From NCBI GenBank assembly GCA_963742725.1, contig CAVUMX010000001.1:2480001-2544000 (forward strand): DNA of 64,000 nt, given 5' to 3'. The DNA is from CAVVAL01 sp963742725. Its GTDB lineage: Bacteria > Actinomycetota > Actinomycetes > Mycobacteriales > Cryptosporangiaceae. The position numbers and the translations under genes are program-made. A model generated the notes under the pieces. The model made no database searches. It was not told where the DNA came from and saw only the letters and a program-made list of their open reading frames with translations. This document shows positions 8,370 through 15,055 of the stretch, one piece after another (the stretch's first letter is position 1; each line of letters begins with the position of its first letter).

Positions 8370-8527
8370 ATTCGTCTGTCTGGATCGCGTGGTTCTTCCC
8401 GGCCGACGTTCTCGGTGCCCGGGCCCCGCGCCACTGCCCGCTGCCACGCCGCCCCTCACCCCCGCCGCGACGCTGCGCGCGGTGTGGGCTGTGTGGGCGG
8501 TGCGGGGCGTCGCCCACCGCACGCAGA

Positions 8528-8569
8528 TCGGGCGAGGGTTCGATCGCTTGGCGACGAACCCTCGCCCGA
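8528..8569. terminator. Strong hairpin between convergent genes
   Basis: A perfect 15-bp stem (TCGGGCGAGGGTTCG and its complement) with a 12-base loop, ending 17 bp beyond the fusion-gene stop. It probably terminates the fusion transcript and could serve both directions. Together with the hairpin at 8342-8369 it accounts for the 303-bp gap; nothing else is recognisable there. Confidence 0.75.
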
Positions 8570-8586
8570 ACCGGGTGGGAAGGGGG

Positions 8587-11500
8587 TCAGATGCGGACGT
8601 GCAGGGCGGTGAGCCCGCGCAGTAGGGGGTCGTCGCGGAATTGGGGTGCGGGCTTGTCGGGGTCGAGGCGCAGGTTGGGGAAGCGGGTGGTGAGCCGGGT
8701 GAAGTATTCCTGTCCTTCGATCTTGGCGAGTGCGGCGCCGACGCAGAAGTGGATCCCGAAGCCGAAGCTGAGTTGGCCGTTGGGTTTGCGGGTGAGGTCG
8801 AGTTGTTCGGGGTCGGGGAAGCGGTTGGGGTCGCGGTTGGCCGCGCCGACCATCGGGTAGAGCAGCTGGCCGTTCTTGACGTGCTGGCCGCCGATCTCGA
8901 GGTCGACCTGGGCGAGTTGGGGGGTGAGGATCGGTGTGGGTCCGTCGTAGCGCAGGAGTTCTTCGGCGGCGTTCTCGGCGAGCTGCGGGTTTTCGCGTAG
9001 GAGCTGGTACTGGTCAGGGTTGCGGAGCAGGGCGAGGGTGCCGTTGCCGAGGTAGTTGGAGGTCGTCTCCAGCCCCGCGTTGAGCAGGGCCATGGTGTTG
9101 ACCACCATCTCGCCGTCGGTGAGGTCGCTGCCGGTGACGAAACGGGAGAGCAGGTCGTCACGGGGTGCGGCGCGCCGCCGCGCGATGAGGCCGAGCATGT
9201 AGGTGGTGAACTCCCCCATCGCCGCGTTGGCGGCGCGGGCGATGGCGGGGGCGTCCTTGGCGTACTGGGCGCCGAGGAGGGCCATCATCTCGGTGGCGAG
9301 GAAGATCATGCGGGCGTGGTCGTCGGCGGGTACGCCGATGAACTCCATGATCACGGTGGACGGGAGCGGGTAGTTCACTACTGCGAGCAGGTCGCCGCCG
9401 CCCTCGGCTTCGATCTGGTCGAGGAGTCCGTCGGTGATCTGTTGGATCCGTGGGCGCATGGCCTCGGCCGCGCGCGGGGTGAACGCTTTGCTGATCAGCT
9501 TGCGCAGTCGGGTGTGGTAGGGCGGGTTGGTCAGCGGGAGTGTGGTGGCGAGTTGCTGCTCGAACACTGCCATGTGGTCGCGGTCGGTCTGGGGCACGGA
9601 CGCGAACAGGTAGTCGGTGACGGGCGGCCGGATCACCCCGTGGTTGCGCAGCATGGCTGACACGTCGTCGTAGCGGGTGAAGACCCAGCCGCCGAGGGTG
9701 TCCTCGTAGTGGATCGGCGCCGATTCCCGCAGGGCCCGGTAGAACGGGTACGGGTCGTTGAGGAAGTGGGGGTCGGTGGGGTTGAACGCCACGGTCGACT
9801 CCCCGGCGCCGGTGCCGGTGTGGGCGACGGCGGTGTTGGCGCTGCGGTGTTCCTCTTCGGCGAGGCAACGGTGGACGGCGGCGGCGACGATTTCGTCGTT
9901 GGGTTCGACGAACATGGTGAAGTGGTCGCCGGGGATTTCCTGCACGGTGAGCTGGCCGAGTTCGACGTGTTCCCAGCCGTTGGCCGCCTCGTGGAGTTTC
10001 AGGGCGGTGTTGCGGTGGGGCTTCATCACGGGCGGGAACCCGCCGGTGGCCTTGAGCAGGGTGACGTTCAGGTCAGAGGGGCCGGGCTGGTATTTGACGT
10101 TGGCTTCCAGGTTGGCCTGGTAGACCCGGAGCATGGTGGAGATGTGGTCCTCGACCGGCAGCGTGCCGTTGGCGCCGAGGAACCGGCCCAGGCGCTTCTT
10201 CTGCTCGGATGGCGACAAATCGGGGTCGATCTCGACGCCGGCGGGGCCGCCGGAGGAGAACGCGAGCCGGTTCATCGTGAGGAGTTCCTCGATCGCGGCC
10301 GGGTCATCGATCGGGGGCAGCGGCTGGCCCGGTTCGGGGACGTAGGCGTCGAGCAGCACGATCCGGGTCACGTCCTGGCCGGCGGCGCGGAGTTGGCGAC
10401 CCATCTCGTAGGCGACGACGCCGCCGAAGGAGTGCCCGCCGAGCAGGTAGGGCCCGTAGGGCTGCACCGTCCGGATCGAGGCGATGTAGCGGGCGGCGAG
10501 CGCCTCCACCGTGTCCAGCGGCTCCTCCCCGCCGTCGTAGCCGGGTGCCCGCAGGCCGTAGAACGGGCGAGCGGCGCCGACATCACGGGCGAGCTGGAGT
10601 AGGTAGTAGGCCGCGCCGAGGGCGCCGCCGACGCAGAAGAACGGACGCGGAGCAGTCAGGCCGAGCAGCAGCGCCGAGCCATCCTCGGCGGTCTGCGCCG
10701 CCGTGGCCGGTGCCTTCTCATCCGGCGCCAGGTAGGAAGCGACCGCGTTGATCGTCGGGTGCTCCAGGAACAGGGTGTGCGGGATCCGGAACCCGAGCCA
10801 GTCCGACAGCCCGGCCTGCAACGCCGCGACGGAGATGGACTCCAACGCGAACGTGTCGAGACGGGCGTCCGGGGCGACCTGCTCGGCGGGCAGGCGCAGC
10901 TCGGCGGCGATGTGCTCGACCAGCCAGTCCCGGAGCTCGCCGAAGCCGGGCCGTGGCCTGGCCGTGCCGTCGACCAGAGCGAGCGCGTGCCCCTCGACGT
11001 CGTGCCCGTGTCCCTCGACGTCGTCGCTGGCGCCGCCGAAGTGGGCGCGGACGAGCTGGCGGGCGTAGGCGACGTTGCACTCGACCAGCTCGAAGGCGGG
11101 CAGGCTGCCCGCGTGGTAGGTGTGGTTCTCGCCCTGGAGCCGCTCGATCCGGTCGTAGACGCCGCCCGCGAGGTCTTCGCTGCCGAAGTGCGGCAGGAAC
11201 CGCCACCGCCGCTGGGCGTGCACCTCGCCCATCTGCCCACCCATCCGTTCCACATTGGCGCGCAGACGTTCGGTGATGTCCTCGCCGGTCAGGGTGTCGT
11301 CGCCGTAGGAGTAGCAGGCGTAGACGTCCTCGCCGGGGTAGCGGTGGTGGAAGGAGACGGCGTCCCCGACGGGTGCGCCGGGCCGGGTGAACTCATCGAC
11401 CAGGTAGAACGCTTCTTCGGGTAGCCCGGTCGCAGACACCACGGTGGTGTAGTAATCCATGACCCGCACCCGGCGGGCCAGGCTCCGCTCCTCACGGGTG

Positions 11501-13329
11501 GCGTCCAGCACGCCGAGCAGCTGGTCGATCGGCACCGTGATCACCAGATCATCGGCGACCACCTCGCCCTGCTCGGTCGCGATCCGCACCCCGCCGGTCT
11601 CGGCGTCGGGGTCGCGGTCGATCGCGGTGATCGTGACCCCGCACCGCACATCCGACAACTCCGCGGCGACCTTCTCCCACAGCGACTTGAAGCCGCCCAG
11701 GATCGTGAAGCTGCCGGTGTGACCCAACAGCTCCGGCTTCGCGGAGAGCAGACCGGTCATCTCCGCGTACTTCACGAAATACAACGCCGGCAGATCACCG
11801 GCCACGAACCCGTACCCGGCCGCCGTGTAGCCGGTACCCAACGACTCCGCGAGCGCACCAAGATCGTTCTCCGCCAGCCACTCCGACACCGGCATCGCCA
11901 ACGCCCGCGCCGAATGCGCCAGCCCCGCCTCGGCGATGTCCGGGAACTCCGCCGCCCGCAGCGCCGCATACCGGCCGAACGGCTCCCGCTGGAAGAACGC
12001 CGCGCTCTGCGGCGACGCCTGGCCGGTGTCCATTTCGTAGACGCGGTGCTGGGTGGTGTCCTCCGTCGCGACACCCAACTCGACCGCCAGCTTCGCCACA
12101 TTCTCGTACTGCGTGGTGCACACGTGGCCACCGAGGTCATAGGCATGGTCGTCGACATCGATCGACGCGCACTTGCCGGCCACCTCGGGCAACGCCTCCA
12201 GCACGATCGCCCGATGCCCGGCCTTCTCCAGCTCACGGGCGATGCTCAAACCGGCCGGGCCGGCGCCGACGACGGCCACCGTCCGGGACCGCGGCGTCGC
12301 AGCGCCGCTGAACGGGCAGCCGGCCACCTCGGTCCGGGCCTCGCCGGTCGCGGCGTAGACCAGCGCGCGCAGGTGGTTGACGGAGGCGAACTCGTGCGGT
12401 GACGTCGCGAGCACGATGCCCAGGCTGGCCGGGCGGTTCGCGATGTTGAACCGCAGCTTCTCGGTGACCTCCTCGTCGAGGAGACCGTCCAGCCGCACCG
12501 TCGCCAGATCGACCCACGGCACGTCCCACGCCGTCGAGCTGTCCAGCGCGGCCTCGCTCACCTCGTGCAGCTGTACCTGGATCACACCGTCGACGCCATC
12601 GCCCCGGATCCGCGCCCGCAACTCGTCGTGCAGGAACGTCGCCGCCCGCTCATCGGCCGGGTCGCGCTCCATCTGACCGGGCGGGTCCGGCGGCAGCCAC
12701 CGCTCGCCCGGGACGTGGTCACCGACCGCCACATCCCCGCCCGGCGGCACGAGCCGATACCGCACCAGCCACTGCTTCCCGGCCACGTCGACGTAGGCCG
12801 TTGGCGCCTGCGAGTGGTACCGGTACTCCGCGAAGGAGACCGCGTCCTTGTACATGGACCACACCTGGGCGCGGAACTCCTCGGTCTCGGCGCCAATCGC
12901 CGCCTTCTGCTCCGCCGTACCGCTCATCGCGAGGAACATCGCCGCGGTACGGGCAACGAAGATCTCGCCGGTGTTCAGGGTCAGGTCCAGTACACCGTCG
13001 TGCACGTCCGCGCCCGGCTCCAGCAGCCGCAACGTCACGCCACGGATCGCGGGCGCGATGTCGTCGCTCTCCTGGCTGTTGCCGTACCGGGCGACCACCT
13101 GGAACCGGCGACCCGGCCGCAGGAACTCGTGCTCCGGCAGGTCCAGCTCGCCCAGCAGCTCGACCGTGCCACGCGCGCCCGTCGCTCCCTTGCCGTGGAA
13201 CGTCCGCTTCCTCAGAGCCCGCGACGCCGCCGTGAGCGGCTCCAGGCCGGCGAGCACTTCACGGAAGTCGTCGTCGACCTCGTGTAGCCGTGGGTCGTCG
13301 GGGCCGGTGGCGATCCGCAGTTCCGTCAC
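8587..13329 (-). CDS. Five-domain lipid-modifying fusion: catalase-like / FAD isomerase-like / ACP / thioesterase / P450
   Basis: A 1,580-residue protein. Residues 1-340 form a heme catalase/allene-oxide-synthase-like domain: distal His45 in RTFHGKGA, Asn119 in LTLNTGE and the proximal RxxxY motif (Arg321, Tyr325). Residues 348-765 form an FAD flavoprotein (VAVVGAGPAG). Its C-terminal part (WRFLPHFGSEDLAGG, then YHAGSLPAFELVE) resembles Propionibacterium polyenoic fatty acid isomerase. Residues 795-870 are an acyl carrier domain with phosphopantetheine Ser831 (FALESIS). Residues 890-1160 are a thioesterase (Ser967 in GGHSFGG, Asp994, His1136). Residues 1180-1580 are a P450 (AGLETT I-helix, Cys1529 in FGFGIHFCVG). 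All key residues are present. The GTG start overlaps the stop of a FAAL-derived mini-frame (GTGA), implying coupled translation. I know no described protein with this architecture. Likely role: oxidise or isomerise a carrier-bound fatty acyl chain and release it. Confidence 0.9.
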   Translation of the reverse strand: MTELRIATGPDDPRLHEVDDDFREVLAGLEPLTAASRALRKRTFHGKGATGARGTVELLGELDLPEHEFLRPGRRFQVVARYGNSQESDDIAPAIRGVTLRLLEPGADVHDGVLDLTLNTGEIFVARTAAMFLAMSGTAEQKAAIGAETEEFRAQVWSMYKDAVSFAEYRYHSQAPTAYVDVAGKQWLVRYRLVPPGGDVAVGDHVPGERWLPPDPPGQMERDPADERAATFLHDELRARIRGDGVDGVIQVQLHEVSEAALDSSTAWDVPWVDLATVRLDGLLDEEVTEKLRFNIANRPASLGIVLATSPHEFASVNHLRALVYAATGEARTEVAGCPFSGAATPRSRTVAVVGAGPAGLSIARELEKAGHRAIVLEALPEVAGKCASIDVDDHAYDLGGHVCTTQYENVAKLAVELGVATEDTTQHRVYEMDTGQASPQSAAFFQREPFGRYAALRAAEFPDIAEAGLAHSARALAMPVSEWLAENDLGALAESLGTGYTAAGYGFVAGDLPALYFVKYAEMTGLLSAKPELLGHTGSFTILGGFKSLWEKVAAELSDVRCGVTITAIDRDPDAETGGVRIATEQGEVVADDLVITVPIDQLLGVLDATREERSLARRVRVMDYYTTVVSATGLPEEAFYLVDEFTRPGAPVGDAVSFHHRYPGEDVYACYSYGDDTLTGEDITERLRANVERMGGQMGEVHAQRRWRFLPHFGSEDLAGGVYDRIERLQGENHTYHAGSLPAFELVECNVAYARQLVRAHFGGASDDVEGHGHDVEGHALALVDGTARPRPGFGELRDWLVEHIAAELRLPAEQVAPDARLDTFALESISVAALQAGLSDWLGFRIPHTLFLEHPTINAVASYLAPDEKAPATAAQTAEDGSALLLGLTAPRPFFCVGGALGAAYYLLQLARDVGAARPFYGLRAPGYDGGEEPLDTVEALAARYIASIRTVQPYGPYLLGGHSFGGVVAYEMGRQLRAAGQDVTRIVLLDAYVPEPGQPLPPIDDPAAIEELLTMNRLAFSSGGPAGVEIDPDLSPSEQKKRLGRFLGANGTLPVEDHISTMLRVYQANLEANVKYQPGPSDLNVTLLKATGGFPPVMKPHRNTALKLHEAANGWEHVELGQLTVQEIPGDHFTMFVEPNDEIVAAAVHRCLAEEEHRSANTAVAHTGTGAGESTVAFNPTDPHFLNDPYPFYRALRESAPIHYEDTLGGWVFTRYDDVSAMLRNHGVIRPPVTDYLFASVPQTDRDHMAVFEQQLATTLPLTNPPYHTRLRKLISKAFTPRAAEAMRPRIQQITDGLLDQIEAEGGGDLLAVVNYPLPSTVIMEFIGVPADDHARMIFLATEMMALLGAQYAKDAPAIARAANAAMGEFTTYMLGLIARRRAAPRDDLLSRFVTGSDLTDGEMVVNTMALLNAGLETTSNYLGNGTLALLRNPDQYQLLRENPQLAENAAEELLRYDGPTPILTPQLAQVDLEIGGQHVKNGQLLYPMVGAANRDPNRFPDPEQLDLTRKPNGQLSFGFGIHFCVGAALAKIEGQEYFTRLTTRFPNLRLDPDKPAPQFRDDPLLRGLTALHVRI

Positions 13330-13373
13330 GATGCCTCCTGCAGGTCAAGGTCGGCGGTGCGCTGCACGCTCAC
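13326..13373 (-). pseudogene. FAAL gene scar (start region joined to last codons)
   Basis: A 15-codon frame, VSVQRTADLDLQEAS, whose start matches the FAAL start context (GAGGCCACCA-CGTGA). Its remainder matches the FAAL C-terminus AVQRTAVPGLKQAS: the final 43 bases align without gaps, from GTGCAGCGCACCGC to GGCATCGTGAC. It looks like an almost complete internal deletion of a FAAL paralog. Its stop overlaps the GTG of the fusion gene, so it may now act as a coupled leader peptide. Confidence 0.7.
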
Positions 13374-13462
13374 GGTGGTGGCCTCCACGGGTCCAGACAA
13401 AGTGGTGGTACTGACCTGCCGAGAGGGTGGTGAAATCGAGCCTGCCGAAGTACCCCGCGTGC
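13374..13462 (-). promoter_or_regulatory. Fusion-gene leader, homologous to the FAAL leader
   Basis: This 89-bp segment between the sigma-factor stop and the scar mini-frame aligns with 2941-3027. The shared blocks are TACTTCG, TTTCAC, CTCTCGGCAG, GTACC and the GGAGG ribosome site, with a three-base insertion before TTTG. It probably carries the promoter of the fusion gene and suggests joint control with the FAAL gene. Confidence 0.65.
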
Positions 13463-13488
13463 CGTTCAGCAGCACACGGACCTTGCGC

Positions 13489-14067
13489 TCAGGCAGCGAC
13501 ATCGCCATCCACTTCCTGCTCTTCCATGGCTCGCCGGAGCGCGCGCAGCGCATAGAACGTGCGCGACCTGACCGTCCCCCGGGGGATTCGCAGGACGGCC
13601 GAGGTCTGCTCCACGCAGTTGTCGCGGAAGTAGAGCTCCCGGAGGACGTCCTGGTGCTCGGCGGTGAGCGTGGACATCGCCTCAGCCACGGTGATCGACA
13701 GCACCGTGCGCTCGACCTCGTCCGGCTGGCCGACAGCAGCGAGGTGTTCGGTGCTGGTCTCCGCGGGACGGACCGCCCGCCGGCGGTATCCGTCGATCAC
13801 GATGTGCTTGGCGACCGTGAACAGCCATGCCCGGATGGGAGGCCGGGAATCGCAGACGGACACCGGATTCCGCCACGCGCGTAGCAAGGTTTCCTGAACG
13901 ACGTCTTCGGCCCACTGGTAATCACCATTGGTGAGTCGTGTGACATAGGCGAGTAGCGAACCGGCGTGTTCGCGATAAAGAGCTGCGATCTGGTCCCCTG
14001 ACGTGGGCGCGGACGGCGCCGGCGAAATGTCCGCCGCATCGGGCGCGATCTTGAGCGAGGGCGACAT
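13489..14067 (-). CDS. ECF sigma factor (SigL-like), copy 1
   Basis: A 192-residue extracytoplasmic-function sigma factor. The region 2 motif is YQWAEDVVQETLLRAW (about residues 45-60) and the region 4 helix-turn-helix contains RIPRGTVRSRTFYALRAL (about 155-172). The ATG at 14067 is chosen over an upstream in-frame start because GGGAG lies seven bases before it. No anti-sigma gene (zinc-finger type) is adjacent. It is on the same strand as, and just upstream of, the fusion gene, which it may transcribe. A close paralog follows at 14289. Confidence 0.92.
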   Translation of the reverse strand: MSPSLKIAPDAADISPAPSAPTSGDQIAALYREHAGSLLAYVTRLTNGDYQWAEDVVQETLLRAWRNPVSVCDSRPPIRAWLFTVAKHIVIDGYRRRAVRPAETSTEHLAAVGQPDEVERTVLSITVAEAMSTLTAEHQDVLRELYFRDNCVEQTSAVLRIPRGTVRSRTFYALRALRRAMEEQEVDGDVAA

Positions 14068-14288
14068 GACAACTCCCAATCGAAGTTCTGACCGCGAGTG
14101 GAGTTCACGGCATTTCGCCGTCCATCGCGATCGAGCGACACGTGAGACAAAGGAGTTCAACTCGCTCCCGGTGATGGCGCATAGGCCCGCCGGCCTAGCG
14201 GGCACCGGTCAGGACATATGTCCCGGGGCGGCGCACGTCACCTGACCCATGACCGCTCGCGTCGAACGACCTGGGGGACCTACCGGGG

Positions 14289-14861
14289 CTAGGCGGCCGC
14301 AACTCTGGTCACGCCGCGTTCCTCCATCGCATGGCGGAGGGCACGCAGCGCGTAGAAGGTGCGCGACCGAACGGTGCCTCGCGGGATACGCAGCCGCGCT
14401 GCCGTCTCCTCGACGCAGGTTCCCCGGAGGTACAGCTCGCGGATGACTTCCTGATGTTCGGCGGAGAGCGTCCTGAGGGCTCCCAGGAGTGTCACGGACA
14501 GCAGCATGCGGTCGATCTGGTCGGGTTCGCCGATGTGCTGGAGTAGCTCATCGCCCATTTCGACCGGCCTCAAGGCCCGCCTACGATGCCCGTCAATGAC
14601 CAGGTTGCGTGCGACCCGGTACAGCCAGGGGCGCACCGAACGCCCGGACTCGCTGGTCTCGATCCGATTGAGCCACGCACGCAGCAGCGTCTCCTGCACC
14701 ACGTCCTCCGCCCACTGATGGTCGCCGTGCGTCAGGCGGGTCGTGTAGGCCAGGAGCGCCGCGGAGTGCTCGCGGTGCAATCGCGCGGCCACCTCGTCCG
14801 CGCCGGCCAGAGCGGTATCGCCGTCGTCATGCCGGGAGACGATCGTCAGTGGGGTCCGCAT
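14289..14861 (-). CDS. ECF sigma factor (SigL-like), copy 2
   Basis: A 190-residue ECF sigma factor very similar to the product of 13489-14067. The shared region 2 motif is QWAEDVVQETLLRAW and the region 4 motif is RIPRGTVRSRTFYALRALR. GAGGAG lies about six bases before the ATG at 14861. No anti-sigma gene is adjacent. It is divergent from the LAL regulator starting at 15056, with a 194-bp shared upstream region. The pair probably arose by tandem duplication and may recognise overlapping promoters. Confidence 0.92.
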   Translation of the reverse strand: MRTPLTIVSRHDDGDTALAGADEVAARLHREHSAALLAYTTRLTHGDHQWAEDVVQETLLRAWLNRIETSESGRSVRPWLYRVARNLVIDGHRRRALRPVEMGDELLQHIGEPDQIDRMLLSVTLLGALRTLSAEHQEVIRELYLRGTCVEETAARLRIPRGTVRSRTFYALRALRHAMEERGVTRVAAA

Positions 14862-15055
14862 CAGCTGCTCCTCACGGTTGTGTGGGAGAAGACTGCGGTG
14901 TGCGGTCCGGCGCGGGCATCCGCCAACTGGCGTTGCTTGGCGGTCGGCTTCGGCGGCCGTTGCGGAGCCTTCGCGGTATATGGGGCCGGAGGCCCAATTT
15001 GTGCGTATGCTGGCGCGGGTGGGGGATTGACCCGGATCAGCCTGGGGGCGAGCAG

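Noticed and set aside
14068..14170. GAAC...GTC-like ECF promoter in front of sigma factor copy 1
   Set aside because: Candidate -35 (TGAACT) and -10 (CGTGTC) words exist, but the 11-base spacing is too short and alternatives fit no better.
14849..15055. N-terminal extension of the LAL regulator
   Set aside because: It overlaps the sigma factor start and its leader, is Arg/Cys/Trp-rich, and the conserved ATPase region begins after 15056.
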